A stretch of 64,000 bases of DNA from Winogradskyella sp. KYW1333 (GCF_003335675.1 NZ_QPHL01000013.1:124001-188000), one strand, 5' to 3'; counted from the first letter of the stretch, positions 51,955 to 62,959 are shown. Program-made: numbers and translations. The notes: a model not told the origin generated them from the letters alone.

Positions 51955-54570
51955 ATGAAATCTAAAGATATTCGTGCTAAATTTTTAAACTTTTTTAAAG
52001 GGAAGGAACATCTTATTGTCCCTTCTGCGCCGATGGTTGTAAAAAATGACCCAACACTGATGTTTGTTAATTCTGGGATGGCACCATTCAAAGAGTATTT
52101 TTTAGGTAATGCAGTGCCTAAGCAAAACAGAATTGCAGACACACAAAAATGTTTAAGAGTTTCTGGAAAGCACAATGATTTAGAAGAGGTTGGTTACGAT
52201 ACTTACCACCATACACTTTTTGAAATGCTTGGCAACTGGAGTTTTGGTGATTATTTTAAAAAGGAAGCGATTGCTTGGGCTTGGGAATTAATGACCAAAG
52301 AGTATGGTATTGATAAAGATATGCTTTATGTCACTGTTTTTGGGGGAAGTGATGATGATGATAAACTGGAAATGGATAATGAGGCTTTTGATATATGGAA
52401 ACAATACATTGATGTAGATCGAATTTTAAAAGGTAATAAGAAGGATAATTTCTGGGAAATGGGTGAACAAGGTCCTTGTGGGCCGTGTAGCGAAATACAT
52501 GTAGATATTCGTTCTGCTGAAGAAAAGTCAAAAGTAAACGGTAAAGATTTGGTAAATATGGACCATCCTCAGGTGGTTGAAATATGGAATTTAGTTTTCA
52601 TGCAGTACAACCGAAAAGCTAATGGATCCTTGGAAGTATTACCTAACAAACATATTGATACAGGAATGGGCTTTGAACGTCTTTGTATGGTACTACAAGG
52701 TGTACAATCTAATTATGATACTGATGTTTTTACGCCGATTATTCGTGAGATTGAAACTATTACGAGTTCAAAATATGGTGAAGACGAAAAAATTGATGTT
52801 GCAATTAGAGTAATATCAGATCATGTAAGAGCGGTTGCATTTTCAATTGCAGATGGGCAATTACCTAGTAACACAGGTGCTGGTTATGTAATTCGTAGAA
52901 TTTTGAGAAGAGCGATTCGATATGGTTTTACATTCTTAAACCAGAAAGAACCATTCATTTACAAGTTAGCAGATACTTTAGGGAATCAAATGGGTGAGGC
53001 ATTTCCAGAAATTAAGTCTCAAGAACGACTTATTGAGAATGTGATAAAGGAAGAGGAGCACTCTTTTTTAAGAACATTGGATCAAGGCTTATTATTATTG
53101 GATAAGGTAATTGAAAATACTTCATCAAAGACTGTAGATGGCAGTAGAGCTTTTGAATTATATGATACTTATGGCTTTCCTTTGGACCTAACCCAATTAA
53201 TTGCCAGAGAGAAAGGGTATGAAGTTGATGAAGCCGGTTTTGATTCTGAAATGCAAAAGCAAAAAAATCGCTCTAGAAGTGCTTCTGCAACCGAGACTTC
53301 GGATTGGGTGATATTGAGAGAAGACGATACGGAAGAATTTATAGGTTATGATACATTAACTGCAGATGTGAAGTTAACGAGATATAGAAAAGTAGTTTCT
53401 AAGAAGGATGGCGATCAATATCAACTTGTTTTTAATTTAACACCGTTTTACCCAGAAGGTGGTGGGCAAGTTGGCGACAAGGGATTCATTGAAGTTCCAA
53501 ATGGTGATATTGTTTATATAAGAGATACAAAAAAAGAGAATAATCTTATTATTCATATAACCAAGCAATTACCAAGTCATTTAGAAGATACGTTTAAGGC
53601 TGTTGTTAATGACGAGCATAGAAGACTTTCAGCGAGCAATCATACGGCAACTCATTTGTTGCATCAGGCATTAAGAACAATTTTAGGAACTCACGTAGAA
53701 CAGAAGGGATCTTTAGTAAAACCCAAAAATTTGAGATTTGATTTTTCCCATTTCTCTAAAGTAGATGCAGATCAGTTGCAACAAATTGAAGATTTTGTTA
53801 ATGCAAGAATCCGTGAAAACTTACCTTTAGAAGAACAACGAAATATCTCAATGCAAAAAGCCTTGGATGAAGGTGCTATTGCTTTGTTTGGTGAAAAGTA
53901 TGGTGATAGTGTAAGAGCAATACGGTTTGGTCAATCCATGGAACTTTGTGGTGGAACACATGTTAAACAAACAGGCGATGTTTGGCATTTTAAAATTAAA
54001 TCTGAAAGTGCAATTGCCTCTGGAATAAGAAGGATAGAAGCCATAACCAATGTAGCTGTTGGTGAATATTTTGAAAATGTAGATAAACAATATGAAGCGA
54101 TAAAACAGGTTTTGAAAAATCCTGCTGAACCTGCAAAAGCAATTCATAACCTTCAAGAAGAAAACGCAAGTTTAAAAAAGCAAATCGAAGCTTTGTTAAA
54201 AGATAAGGCGAAGAATTTAAAAGGTGATTTAAAAAATGAAATCACTGATGTTAATGGTATTCAGTATTTGGCCAAAAAAGTAGATTTAGATGCCAAAGGA
54301 ATTAAAGATCTTTGCTTTGAGCTAGGCAATCAATCTAACAATCTTTTCTTGTTTTTTGGTGCAGATAATAATGGCAAAGCCCTACTTTCTTGCTACATAT
54401 CCAAAGAACTTGTGGCGAGTAATGGCCTTAATGCAGGCACCATTGTAAGGGAACTTGGCAAGTACATCCAAGGTGGAGGTGGAGGTCAACCATTTTTCGC
54501 AACTGCAGGTGGTAAAAACCCCGCAGGAATAGAAGAGGCTTTAAAAGCTTCTGAGAACTATCTCAAATAG
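51955..54570 (+). CDS. alaS: Alanine-tRNA ligase
   Basis: Charges tRNA-Ala and clears mischarged Ser/Gly. 871 residues from the ATG at 51955 (an in-frame TTG two codons earlier is less likely). Order: class II catalytic core ([48 protein letters not shown]), tRNA-recognition part, editing domain with zinc motifs [13 protein letters not shown] (about 562-574) and [11 protein letters not shown] (about 665-675), and the C-Ala domain ending [25 protein letters not shown]. All expected elements are present. Confidence 0.97.
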   Translation: MKSKDIRAKFLNFFKGKEHLIVPSAPMVVKNDPTLMFVNSGMAPFKEYFLGNAVPKQNRIADTQKCLRVSGKHNDLEEVGYDTYHHTLFEMLGNWSFGDYFKKEAIAWAWELMTKEYGIDKDMLYVTVFGGSDDDDKLEMDNEAFDIWKQYIDVDRILKGNKKDNFWEMGEQGPCGPCSEIHVDIRSAEEKSKVNGKDLVNMDHPQVVEIWNLVFMQYNRKANGSLEVLPNKHIDTGMGFERLCMVLQGVQSNYDTDVFTPIIREIETITSSKYGEDEKIDVAIRVISDHVRAVAFSIADGQLPSNTGAGYVIRRILRRAIRYGFTFLNQKEPFIYKLADTLGNQMGEAFPEIKSQERLIENVIKEEEHSFLRTLDQGLLLLDKVIENTSSKTVDGSRAFELYDTYGFPLDLTQLIAREKGYEVDEAGFDSEMQKQKNRSRSASATETSDWVILREDDTEEFIGYDTLTADVKLTRYRKVVSKKDGDQYQLVFNLTPFYPEGGGQVGDKGFIEVPNGDIVYIRDTKKENNLIIHITKQLPSHLEDTFKAVVNDEHRRLSASNHTATHLLHQALRTILGTHVEQKGSLVKPKNLRFDFSHFSKVDADQLQQIEDFVNARIRENLPLEEQRNISMQKALDEGAIALFGEKYGDSVRAIRFGQSMELCGGTHVKQTGDVWHFKIKSESAIASGIRRIEAITNVAVGEYFENVDKQYEAIKQVLKNPAEPAKAIHNLQEENASLKKQIEALLKDKAKNLKGDLKNEITDVNGIQYLAKKVDLDAKGIKDLCFELGNQSNNLFLFFGADNNGKALLSCYISKELVASNGLNAGTIVRELGKYIQGGGGGQPFFATAGGKNPAGIEEALKASENYLK

Positions 54571-54600
54571 GTAAAAACATTTGATTTTGGAGTTTATACG

Positions 54601-55566
54601 ATGGATTTACAAACTAAAATACCATTAAAAAGGCAAATACATAATCAGATTGATTATGATTCTAAGGCTCTCTTTCTTGGGTCGTGTTTTTCTGAGAGTA
54701 TTGGTCAAAAATTTGAGTATTATAAACTACAAACTGTAATAAATCCATTTGGTATTTTATTTCAACCCTTAGCCATAGAAAACCTTATTACTAGGGCTGT
54801 TAATCAATCATATTATGAGAAAAATGAACTTCTAAAGGTTCAAGATCGTTGGATTTGCCTTGATGTACACTCTAGATTAGACAGAAGCTCAGAGGATGAA
54901 ATATTGGATTTATTAAATCATCAAATAGATAAGACTGAACAACAACTTAGAACATCTTCACATATAGTGATTACCCTTGGTACTTCTTGGGTATATAGAT
55001 TTATTGAAACCGATAGGGTTGTTGCTAATTGCCATAAGATTCCTCAAAAAAAGTTTTTGAAAGCGCTTTTGAAAGTTGAAGAAATTGAAGAAAGCCTACA
55101 CTCTATAGTAAGTTTAATAAAATCAGTAAACAAAGAAGTTTCTATTTTATTTACTATTTCTCCGATACGTCATATTAAGGACGGAATAATAGAAAACAAC
55201 CAGAGTAAATCTCACTTGATATCGGCTATTCATAATATCGTAGATCCACATCATAAATTGTATTATTTCCCAGCTTATGAAATTATGATGGATGAGTTAA
55301 GAGATTATCGTTTCTACAAAGAAGATATGATTCATCCAAGTCAATTAGCAATTGACTATATATGGGAAAAATTTAAGACTGTTTGGTTTACGGATGAAGG
55401 TTTGTCAATGATTGAAAGCATTGGAAAGATTCAGGCCAAACGCTCTCATAAACCATTTAACTCGGATTCTGTTGAGCACAAGAAATTTTTGGCTCAATTA
55501 AAATTAGATATTAACAATATTCATAAGAAATATCCTTTTATATCTTTTTTAGAATTAGATGAGTAA
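54601..55566 (+). CDS. GSCFA domain protein
   Basis: 321 residues, no signal peptide. The name-giving motif appears as LFLGSCFSESIGQKF (about 27-41), followed by NPFGILFQPLAIENLI, HIVITLGTSWVYRF, FTISPIRHIKDG and the closing HPSQLAIDYIWEKF. The fold is related to SGNH/GDSL hydrolases, with Ser in GSCF and the D/H pair in the last motif (YKEDMIHPS), so it may be an esterase or acyl transferase; the substrate is not known. 30 bp downstream of alaS, probably co-transcribed. Confidence 0.9.
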   Translation: MDLQTKIPLKRQIHNQIDYDSKALFLGSCFSESIGQKFEYYKLQTVINPFGILFQPLAIENLITRAVNQSYYEKNELLKVQDRWICLDVHSRLDRSSEDEILDLLNHQIDKTEQQLRTSSHIVITLGTSWVYRFIETDRVVANCHKIPQKKFLKALLKVEEIEESLHSIVSLIKSVNKEVSILFTISPIRHIKDGIIENNQSKSHLISAIHNIVDPHHKLYYFPAYEIMMDELRDYRFYKEDMIHPSQLAIDYIWEKFKTVWFTDEGLSMIESIGKIQAKRSHKPFNSDSVEHKKFLAQLKLDINNIHKKYPFISFLELDE

Positions 55567-55909
55567 CAATAAAAATCCACTTTAACATTTAAAATGTGTT
55601 TTTTATCGAAAAAACGGCAATTACATTTTAAATAATGTTATCTTAAGTTGCTATTAATCAAGTTTTTGAAAGCATCATTTATTTTTTGTATAAAACAAAA
55701 AATATTTGATGTTTTTTTTTGCCCTTGTTTATCTAATAGCTCGATTCAGTCTTTTTTTTACCAGATTAAAACTCTTTTAACTAGTACGTTCCCATCTATA
55801 GGCATTGGATTTCTTTATGGTTTTGGTGATTTATTTTGTTTGTCATTAAAAAATTTCACCCAGTGAAAATACTTTTAGTTAATTAATTTGGAAGTCTCCT
55901 AAATGGTTT
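55567..55909. other. 343-bp gap between convergent genes
   Basis: Very T-rich region between the GSCFA gene and coaD. A 72-codon frame exists on the plus strand (55648-55866), but its composition (many Phe, Leu, Cys from T-runs) and the lack of any family likeness speak against a gene. No strong terminator was found. Confidence 0.5.
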
Positions 55910-56374
55910 TTAGTCTTGATCTGGAAATACTACACTATCTGGCACCAAAACGGAATAATTACCATTATTTCTAATGACGTCCCTAACGATTGATGATGAG
56001 ATATAAGATGTTTTGGCCGCAGTTAATAAAAATACAGTTTCGATTTTTGAAAGCCTTCTATTGGTGTGAGCAATAGCTTTCTCAAACTCAAAATCTGCAG
56101 GATTTCTCAATCCTCTTAAAATAAATTTTGCATTTACCTCTTTGCAATAGTCTACTGTAAGACCGCTATAAGTCGTAACCTTTACTTTTGGTTGGTGTTT
56201 GAATGCTTCTTCAATAAACTTTTGACGCTCTTTAATTGAGAACATGTATTTTTTATCTGCATTTATACCAATAGCAACAATAATCTCATCAAATAGTTTT
56301 ACACCGCGTTTAATAATATCGTAGTGCCCTAGGGTAATTGGATCAAAAGATCCTGGGAAGATGGCTCGTTTCAT
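55910..56374 (-). CDS. coaD: Pantetheine-phosphate adenylyltransferase
   Basis: Fourth step of coenzyme A synthesis: 4'-phosphopantetheine plus ATP to dephospho-CoA. 154 residues with the nucleotidyl-transferase signature FPGSFDPITLGHYDII (TxGH at about 15-18), KKYMFSIKERQKFIEEAF, GLRNPADFEFEKAIAHTNRRL and TSYISSSIVRDVI (ISSSxxR loop). The length is typical. Followed in the minus direction by nothing; ddl lies 53 bp upstream and may share the transcript. Confidence 0.95.
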   Translation of the reverse strand: MKRAIFPGSFDPITLGHYDIIKRGVKLFDEIIVAIGINADKKYMFSIKERQKFIEEAFKHQPKVKVTTYSGLTVDYCKEVNAKFILRGLRNPADFEFEKAIAHTNRRLSKIETVFLLTAAKTSYISSSIVRDVIRNNGNYSVLVPDSVVFPDQD

Positions 56375-56427
56375 GCTATAATTTTTTATAAGCTATTGGT
56401 GTCGAAGTATTGATTAAGCAAATATAA

Positions 56428-57405
56428 TTAATTCTGTAATGCCTCTTCAATGGCATTATTAAACAGAGCTTTTAAACTAATTCCTGCTTCATTAGCTTGT
56501 TGAGGTAATATACTTTCTTTTGTGAAACCAGGTACGGTATTCATTTCCAAGAAATAGGGATGGTCGTTTTTAAAAATAAACTCACTTCTGGAAAACCCTT
56601 TCATTTTTAGAATTTCATAAATACGTTTTGCCTCAGTATTTACTTTGTTTTTGTATTCCTCAGAGATTCTTGCTGGAGTAATTTCTTGAGACTTACCTTC
56701 ATATTTAGCTTGGTAATCGAAAAAATCATTTTCTGAAACGATTTCCGTGATAGGTAATACCAATGTTTCTCCTTGGTAAGATATAACACCAACAGACACC
56801 TCTATACCATCTAAGAATTCTTCAATTATAATTTCATTATCCTCTTTAAAGGAAGCGTCAATGGCAGGTTTAAGTTCTTCTTTATTGTATACTTTAGAAA
56901 CACCAAAACTACTACCTGCTTTATTGGCTTTAACAAAGCATGGTAAACCAACTTTGTTTATTATTTCATCTTCATTAATGCTATCACCGTAATTAAGGTA
57001 ATAGTTTTCAGCAGTTTTTATGCCATAGGGTTTTAAAGTAGATATGAGATCCCTTTTGTTAAAGGTAAGAGTGGCTTGGTACATACTGCAGCTTGTATGT
57101 GGTATATCAAGCAGCTCAAAATAAGCTTGCATATAACCATCTTCACCAGGTGAGCCATGTATGGCATTAAACACACAATCAAATGTTACTTTATGGCCTT
57201 CAATTTTTACTGAAAAGTCATTCCTGTCTATTGTAAATTTGTCTTCATTATCATCAACATAACACCATTCATCTTTAAAAACATGAATTCTGTAGGCATC
57301 ATATTTCTCCTTATCCAATGTTTCATATACCACATTACCGCTTTTAAGTGATATTTCATATTCACTTGAATATCCACCCATTATTATGGCAACATTTTTC
57401 TTCAT
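56428..57405 (-). CDS. ddl: D-alanine-D-alanine ligase
   Basis: Makes D-Ala-D-Ala for peptidoglycan. 325 residues from the ATG at 57405 (MKKNVAIIMGGYSSEYEISL), preferred over an ATG 36 bp upstream because it gives the family's N-terminus. The ATP-grasp domain shows CFVKANKAGSSFGVSKV, EIIIEEFLDGIEVSVGV, ITPARISEEYK and, near the end, FSRSEFIFKNDHPYFLEMNTVPGFTKESILPQQA with the Mg-binding ExN. Complete. Confidence 0.95.
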   Translation of the reverse strand: MKKNVAIIMGGYSSEYEISLKSGNVVYETLDKEKYDAYRIHVFKDEWCYVDDNEDKFTIDRNDFSVKIEGHKVTFDCVFNAIHGSPGEDGYMQAYFELLDIPHTSCSMYQATLTFNKRDLISTLKPYGIKTAENYYLNYGDSINEDEIINKVGLPCFVKANKAGSSFGVSKVYNKEELKPAIDASFKEDNEIIIEEFLDGIEVSVGVISYQGETLVLPITEIVSENDFFDYQAKYEGKSQEITPARISEEYKNKVNTEAKRIYEILKMKGFSRSEFIFKNDHPYFLEMNTVPGFTKESILPQQANEAGISLKALFNNAIEEALQN

Positions 57406-57533
57406 TGTATCTTCTGAAAATCGATAATGTAAATGTATCATTTATTTTGAATAAACTAAATCATTCCTCGATACGTATATAAAATTTTATGACGTGATAT
57501 ATTTTATTAGTTTTGTCAATAATCAATTAATTC

Positions 57534-58082
57534 ATGGGTTTAGTCAAATTTCTAACCAGCAAAGTATTTTTTAAACAATTAGCTTTGGCTATTGTAGCCA
57601 TAGTGGTTTTAAGTTTTTTGGTCTTAAAATGGTTAGATATAACTACTAAAAATGGTGAATTCGTGGTTGTACCTAATTTAAAAGGTAAATCAGTAGAAAC
57701 AGTTGAAATAGAACTCAGGGATAATGATCTGGTAATGCAAATTCAAGATTCGGCCAACTTTAATCCAAATTATCCAAAGTATTCTGTTTTAGAGCAGAAT
57801 CCTGTGGCTGGCTCAAAAGTAAAAGAAGATCGTAAGATCTATCTTATTTTGAATGCTTCGGGTTATAGAAAGGTCGAAGTACCTAATATATTAAAACGAA
57901 CATTAAGGCAGGCGAAACCTACTCTTGAAGCCTTAGAGTTTAAAATTGGTAAGATTACCTACAGAGATGCAATTGGTGAAGGTGTTATGTCAATGTCTCA
58001 TAATGGCAAACCATTGAAACCAGGAGCTCTTTTGCCACTTACTTCTCAAATAGACTTAGTCGTTGGTAACGGCGAGTTATAA
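57534..58082 (+). CDS. PASTA-domain membrane protein
   Basis: 182 residues: membrane helix (FFKQLALAIVAIVVLSFLVLKWL, about 12-34) then two PASTA domains (about 40-105, VVVPNLKGKSVETVEIELRDNDLVMQI, and about 110-180, VEVPNILKRTLRQAKPTLEALEFKIGKI). PASTA domains bind peptidoglycan fragments; here there is no kinase domain, so the protein may sense or tether the wall. It lies next to ddl (divergent) and 9 bp before the pseudouridine synthase, an arrangement seen across flavobacteria. Confidence 0.88.
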   Translation: MGLVKFLTSKVFFKQLALAIVAIVVLSFLVLKWLDITTKNGEFVVVPNLKGKSVETVEIELRDNDLVMQIQDSANFNPNYPKYSVLEQNPVAGSKVKEDRKIYLILNASGYRKVEVPNILKRTLRQAKPTLEALEFKIGKITYRDAIGEGVMSMSHNGKPLKPGALLPLTSQIDLVVGNGEL

Positions 58083-58091
58083 GCTATTGAA

Positions 58092-59126
58092 ATGCCAAAT
58101 ATATCTGATTTAGATACTCAAGATGACCAACTTTACGAGCATTATGCTTTTAGGGTAGTGAAGGGTCAGCAATCTGTTAGAGTAGACAAGTATTTAATGA
58201 ATTTTATGGAAAATGTAACACGCAGTAAAATTCAAAATGCAGTCAAAGACGGGTTTGTCTTTGTAAATGGCAAATCAGTTAAAGCAAGCTACAAGGTAAA
58301 ACCTAATGATTACGTTACGGTTAAATTTGAACATCCAACTCACGAACAATTACTAGTTGCGGAAGATATTCCGATTGATATAGTCTATGAAGATGACGAT
58401 GTTCTTGTAGTAAATAAACCTGCCGGTATGGTGGTTCATCCAGGCCACGGAAATTATTCAGGTACCCTCATTAATGGGTTAATATATCACTTTGAGAATT
58501 TACCGAATAATTCTAGTAATCGACCTGGTTTAGTACACAGAATTGATAAGGACACAACTGGTTTATTGGTTGTTGCGAAGACGGAATTGGCGATGACACA
58601 TTTATCTAATCAGTTTGCAAAAAAGACAAGTGAACGGGAGTATATTGCTCTTGTATGGGGAAATGTTGAGGAGGATGAAGGTACAATTGAAGGAAATATT
58701 GGTAGACACCCTAAAAATAGACTTCAAAATACAGTTTACGAAGGAGAGGACGCTTATAAAGGCAAGCCAGCTGTAACACATTTTAAGGTCATTGAACGTT
58801 TTGGTTATGTTACTTTAGTGAGTTGTAGACTCGAAACTGGCCGAACACACCAAATCCGTGTGCACATGAAACATATTGGACATACGCTTTTTAATGATGA
58901 ACGCTATGGTGGAGAAAAGATTCTGAAAGGTACCACCTTCACCAAGTACAAACAGTTTATTTCAAATTGTTTTAAAATTTTACCTAGACAAGCTTTGCAT
59001 GCTAAAAGTTTAGGTTTTGAACATCCAAATACAGGAAAATTTTTGCGCTTTACAACTGAAATACCAGAAGATATCCAGTCTTGCATAGAAAAGTGGAGAT
59101 CTTACGCAAAGCATCAAGATAATTAA
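58092..59126 (+). CDS. rluD: RluD-family 23S rRNA pseudouridine synthase
   Basis: 344 residues. S4 domain at about 25-75 (VRVDKYLMNFMENVTRSKIQNAVKDGFVFVNG), then the RsuA/RluD catalytic domain with PGLVHRIDKDTTGLLVVAKTE (catalytic Asp in HRIDKDT, about residue 150), NKPAGMVVHPGHG and the end LETGRTHQIRVHMKHIGHTLFNDERYGG. In RluD the targets are U1911, U1915 and U1917 of 23S rRNA; family assignment is certain, exact target sites are not. Follows the PASTA gene by 9 bp. Confidence 0.9.
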   Translation: MPNISDLDTQDDQLYEHYAFRVVKGQQSVRVDKYLMNFMENVTRSKIQNAVKDGFVFVNGKSVKASYKVKPNDYVTVKFEHPTHEQLLVAEDIPIDIVYEDDDVLVVNKPAGMVVHPGHGNYSGTLINGLIYHFENLPNNSSNRPGLVHRIDKDTTGLLVVAKTELAMTHLSNQFAKKTSEREYIALVWGNVEEDEGTIEGNIGRHPKNRLQNTVYEGEDAYKGKPAVTHFKVIERFGYVTLVSCRLETGRTHQIRVHMKHIGHTLFNDERYGGEKILKGTTFTKYKQFISNCFKILPRQALHAKSLGFEHPNTGKFLRFTTEIPEDIQSCIEKWRSYAKHQDN

Positions 59127-59208
59127 TAGTACCATTGTTAATATTTGTTGAATGTCATTTCAACTTTTTGAAGGACTTCGTAAATTTGCAATCAGAAAAA
59201 GCAACTAT

Positions 59209-59967
59209 ATGAAACTTGTAATATCACCTGCCAAATCTTTAGATTTTGAAAGTAATGTACCAACGACAAAATCGAGTGAATTTTGTTTTTCTGCAGAAGC
59301 AGAACGCCTCAATAAAATCCTAAAGAAAAAATCGCCTAGAAGTTTATCTCAACTGATGAATATTTCAGCAAATTTAGGTGAGTTAAATTATGATCGTAAT
59401 CAAGAGTGGAGTTTGCCCTTTAATAAAGACAACGCAAGACCTGCAATGTATGCTTTTAATGGTGATGTTTACAGAGGATTAGATGCTTATACAATTGACA
59501 AGTCAAGTTTAGATAAGGCCCAAGATACAATAAGAATCATTTCTGGCTTGTATGGTATCTTAAAGCCACTAGACTTAATACAACCTTACAGATTAGAGAT
59601 GGGAACTAAACTTCCTGTAGGAAGAAATAAAAACCTTTATGATTTTTGGCGCAAAAAAGTTACTCAAGCACTTAATGAGGAACTTAAGGAAGGAGAATTG
59701 TTCTTAAACCTAGCAAGTAACGAGTATTTTAAGGCTATAGATAAAAAAGCGCTTAAAGTACCTGTTATAACTGTGAGTTTTAAGGAATTTAAAAATGGGC
59801 AATACAAAACCATTGGTTTTTTCGCTAAATATGCAAGAGGGTTAATGGCTAGATATATTATTGATACTGATGCAAAGACACTTGATGATATAAAAGGTTT
59901 TAATTATGATAATTATGCGTTAAGTAATGAGTTATCAAGTAAAAACGAACTTGTTTTCACAAGATAA
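59209..59967 (+). CDS. yaaA: Peroxide stress protein YaaA (DUF328)
   Basis: 252 residues from the ATG at 59209 (MKLVISPAKSLDFES), which matches the family start; an ATG 57 bp upstream is less likely. Typical segments are KKSPRSLSQLMNISANLGELNYDR, ARPAMYAFNGDVYRGLDAYTI, IISGLYGILKPLDLIQPYRLEMGTKL, LFLNLASNEYFKAI and FFAKYARGLMARYI. YaaA lowers free iron during H2O2 stress in E. coli and has a DNA-binding fold. It shares one base with the next gene, suggesting a DNA-damage pair. Confidence 0.93.
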   Translation: MKLVISPAKSLDFESNVPTTKSSEFCFSAEAERLNKILKKKSPRSLSQLMNISANLGELNYDRNQEWSLPFNKDNARPAMYAFNGDVYRGLDAYTIDKSSLDKAQDTIRIISGLYGILKPLDLIQPYRLEMGTKLPVGRNKNLYDFWRKKVTQALNEELKEGELFLNLASNEYFKAIDKKALKVPVITVSFKEFKNGQYKTIGFFAKYARGLMARYIIDTDAKTLDDIKGFNYDNYALSNELSSKNELVFTR

Positions 59968-60620
59968 TGTTTTTGCACAAGCATCCTTACCCACCATTTA
60001 TTAATCAAGACACTACAAAACTAATTGTAGGCACTTTACCACCACCAAGATTTTCAACAGGACAATTGTTAGAAAAAGATGTAGACTTTTGTTATGGGAG
60101 CTGCTATAACTCCTTGTGGTTATACCTTGATAAAATTCATAATCTTAATTTAAGATATGACAATTCAATTAGGGCTATTGAACAACGTAAAGCGTTTTTG
60201 AAAATGCACAAAATTGGTGTTTGTGATATAGTAGCCAGTGGTGAACGTCAAAAAATAGATGCCTCAGACTTAGGCTTGTCAAATGTAATACTTAGAGACC
60301 TTATCGGTTATTTAAGAGAATTTAAATATGTAGATACTATTCTATTCATTGGAGGTAATAGTAAAAATGGTCCTGAATATTTCTTTAGGAAACTTATTAA
60401 GACCAATAATTTAAGATTAGAATTGGTTTCTAGCGAGATTCCTAGAATTCATCAATTTTCTATAGATAATCGAATAATAAAAACAGTCTCTTTAACTTCT
60501 TCTTCTGGTTCTGCAAATAGAGCAATTGGTAGTATGCAGTTATACAAGCAACTTAAGGCCAAAAATCCAAATTTTTCAACTTTTGATTTTAGAGTATTGC
60601 AGTATCAGGAATATTTTTAA
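59967..60620 (+). CDS. Uracil-DNA glycosylase superfamily protein
   Basis: 217 residues. KLIVGTLPPPRFSTGQLLEKDVDFCYGSCYNSLW (about 17-50) takes the place of the motif-1 loop of UDG-like enzymes (G.LPPP), and the C-terminal part has VSLTSSSGSANRAIGS in the position of motif 2. Similar Bacteroidota proteins are annotated as UDG-family; whether it removes uracil or another base is open. It overlaps yaaA by one base. Confidence 0.72.
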   Translation: MFLHKHPYPPFINQDTTKLIVGTLPPPRFSTGQLLEKDVDFCYGSCYNSLWLYLDKIHNLNLRYDNSIRAIEQRKAFLKMHKIGVCDIVASGERQKIDASDLGLSNVILRDLIGYLREFKYVDTILFIGGNSKNGPEYFFRKLIKTNNLRLELVSSEIPRIHQFSIDNRIIKTVSLTSSSGSANRAIGSMQLYKQLKAKNPNFSTFDFRVLQYQEYF

Positions 60621-60742
60621 GGACTGAGTATAGAAAATTAGTTTGTGATGATTATTATTTCTGTTTCAGACAAAAATCTTTGTTCAAATTCTAAAAATTA
60701 CTAATGATTGATTAACTTGTATTACGAGTAACAACAATCATT

Positions 60743-61549
60743 GTGAAAAAAGCACTGCAAATCGGAAATGGGTTGGCATTGGGTTCAACTATTTTCATCA
60801 ACTACTTATCAAATACTGGTTTAATTAATGATACAACTATTGGAGAAATGTCCAATGGTTATAGGTCTGTATTTACACCTGCAGGATACACCTTTGCTAT
60901 TTGGGGTTTAATTTATCTATTGTTGATTTCATTTGCCATATATCAAGGGCGCAGCCTATTTGTACATGTCAAGGACGATAGTTTTGTTGAGAAAATCGGA
61001 ATATGGTTTATTCTATCTTGTGTGTTTAATTCCTTTTGGGTATTTGCTTGGATTTATGAATACACTGGCTTGTCTTGTGTTTTAATCTTTTTATTACTTA
61101 TTTCTTTGATCAAGATTGTAATTAATTTAGGCATGGAGCATAACGATGGACGTTTTCCACTTATGGCTTTTGTTTGGTGGCCTTTTGCCATATATTTTGG
61201 TTGGGTAACTGTTGCAAGTATAGCAAATGTGTCTAGCTACCTTATAAAGCTAAAATGGGATGGGTTTGGATTGCCAGATAATACCTGGACCATTATTATG
61301 ATTTGTATAGCAGTGATAATAAATCTTTATGTAATGTGGAAACGCAATATGAGGGCATTTACATTAGTTGGTGCATGGGCATTGATAGGTATTGGTGTAG
61401 CTAATAGCGCAGTAAATGAGATTATAACAACAACTACATTTATTGCTGCGGCTATATTGATAACAACTAACGGAATTCATGGTTTTAAAAACCTCTCTGC
61501 AAATCCATTTGCAAAGTATAGGGAGTGGCAGGCAGAAAAGAAATCATAA
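60743..61549 (+). CDS. TspO/MBR-like tryptophan-rich membrane protein
   Basis: 268 residues starting with GTG. About eight hydrophobic helices. The core FTPAGYTFAIWGLIYLLLISFAIYQGR (about 44-70) and the following NSFWVFAWIYEYTGLSCVLIFLLLISLI resemble TspO-type proteins, but the total length exceeds the usual 160 residues by three more helices (WTIIMICIAVIINLYVMW, TLVGAWALIGIGVAN, ITTTTFIAAAILITTN). Such long forms are often named tryptophan-rich sensory protein; a porphyrin or carotenoid link is only suggested by TspO. Single gene. Confidence 0.72.
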   Translation: MKKALQIGNGLALGSTIFINYLSNTGLINDTTIGEMSNGYRSVFTPAGYTFAIWGLIYLLLISFAIYQGRSLFVHVKDDSFVEKIGIWFILSCVFNSFWVFAWIYEYTGLSCVLIFLLLISLIKIVINLGMEHNDGRFPLMAFVWWPFAIYFGWVTVASIANVSSYLIKLKWDGFGLPDNTWTIIMICIAVIINLYVMWKRNMRAFTLVGAWALIGIGVANSAVNEIITTTTFIAAAILITTNGIHGFKNLSANPFAKYREWQAEKKS

Positions 61550-61639
61550 AAATTATTATTTACAGCGAGTAAGGATAAAAATAACTGTAACTTCGCTGGA
61601 CATAGCAAGGTGAGATTTTAATATGATATTCATCTTAAA

Positions 61640-61653
61640 TGCCAATTCTGGCA
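61640..61653. promoter_or_regulatory. Small inverted repeat upstream of the DEAD-box helicase gene
   Basis: TGCCA-ATTC-TGGCA, perfect 5-bp arms with a 4-bp spacer, 16 bp before the helicase ATG. It may be a protein site or a leader hairpin covering the ribosome entry region. Confidence 0.3.
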
Positions 61654-61669
61654 AACTTAAAAAAGATGT

Positions 61670-62959
61670 ATGTCATTTAAATCATTAGGCTTGTCGGAGC
61701 CTTTACTAAGAGCCATTAGAAAGAAAGGATACGAAACGCCTTCACCGATTCAGCAAAAAGCGATACCACCTGTTTTAGACGGAAAAGATGTTTTGGCTTC
61801 TGCACAAACAGGTACCGGTAAAACGGCAGGTTTTACATTACCCTTATTACAATATTTATCAGATAAGCCTCAGCAAAGAAATAGACCTATTCGTGCTTTG
61901 ATATTAACACCAACCCGCGAATTAGCAGCGCAGGTTTATACTAATGTTAAAGAGTATTCGGAGTTTCTTAATATCCGAAGTACAGTTATTTTTGGTGGTG
62001 TTAAACAAAAACCGCAAGTAGCTACCTTGCGACAAGGTATTGATGTATTAATAGCTACACCAGGTCGTCTAATTGATTTGGAGAATCAAGATATCATATC
62101 TCTAAAACGAATAGAAATATTTGTTTTAGATGAAGCTGACCGCATGTTAGACATGGGATTTCTTCGCGATATTGAGCGCATTATGAAGTTGATGCCTAAG
62201 CGACGTCAAAATTTAATGTTTTCTGCTACATTTTCTAAAGACATAAAAAAGTTAGCATATTCCATATTACATAATCCAATACAGGTTGAAGCTACACCAG
62301 AAAATACAGCAGTTGAGATTATAAATCAAAAAGTATTTCGTGTTGCAAAGACTAAAAAAACAGGATTAATTATCAAACTTATTTCTGATGGAAACTGGAA
62401 GCAAGTTTTAGTATTTACTAGAACTAAACATGGCGCTAATAGACTTTGTAAAAAAATGATAAGCGCAGGTATTTCAGCTTCCGCTATTCATGGTAATAAA
62501 AGTCAAGGCGCGAGGACAAAAGCCTTAGCAGGATTTAAAAAAGGATCAATTAGAGTATTGGTTGCGACAGATATTGCGGCTCGTGGTCTAGATATTCCTT
62601 TGCTACCTCATGTTATTAATTTCGAGCTCCCTAATATTTCTGAAGACTATGTGCATAGAATTGGAAGAACTGGTAGGGCAGGGGCAAGCGGTGAAGCCAT
62701 TTCTCTTGTAAGTGCAGATGAGACATCCTATTTACGAGGAATTGAGAAGTTGATTGATATGAAAATTGAAGTAGAGATTGTTGAAGGTTTTGAACCAGAT
62801 CCTAGTGCTTCTACAGAACCAATAAAGCCGGGTCAAAATAGGCAGAGAAATAAAAACCCAAGGCAACCTTCAAACTCTAGAAACTCTAATAATCCAAAGA
62901 ATTCTAACAGAAGCCGTAATAGAAATAGAAAACGCCGTCAAAAAGATAATAGAGGATAA
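61670..62959 (+). CDS. DEAD-box ATP-dependent RNA helicase (RhlE-like)
   Basis: 429 residues with all helicase motifs in order: Q motif [21 protein letters not shown] (about 46-53), Ia PTRELAAQ, Ib TPGR, II DEAD (about 154), [24 protein letters not shown] and [12 protein letters not shown] (about 332-341). The C-terminal 55 residues are a basic Arg/Asn-rich tail ([12 protein letters not shown] at the end) likely to bind RNA. RhlE-like enzymes act in ribosome maturation and cold adaptation. The VF530 gene starts 4 bp after. Confidence 0.93.
   Translation: MSFKSLGLSEPLLRAIRKKGYETPSPIQQKAIPPVLDGKDVLASAQTGTGKTAGFTLPLLQYLSDKPQQRNRPIRALILTPTRELAAQVYTNVKEYSEFLNIRSTVIFGGVKQKPQVATLRQGIDVLIATPGRLIDLENQDIISLKRIEIFVLDEADRMLDMGFLRDIERIMKLMPKRRQNLMFSATFSKDIKKLAYSILHNPIQVEATPENTAVEIINQKVFRVAKTKKTGLIIKLISDGNWKQVLVFTRTKHGANRLCKKMISAGISASAIHGNKSQGARTKALAGFKKGSIRVLVATDIAARGLDIPLLPHVINFELPNISEDYVHRIGRTGRAGASGEAISLVSADETSYLRGIEKLIDMKIEVEIVEGFEPDPSASTEPIKPGQNRQRNKNPRQPSNSRNSNNPKNSNRSRNRNRKRRQKDNRG

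Noticed and set aside
55648-55866. 72-codon plus-strand frame in the gap between the GSCFA gene and coaD
   Set aside because: Composition follows T-runs (Phe, Leu, Cys), no signal peptide, domain or promoter could be seen, and it lies at the converging ends of two genes.
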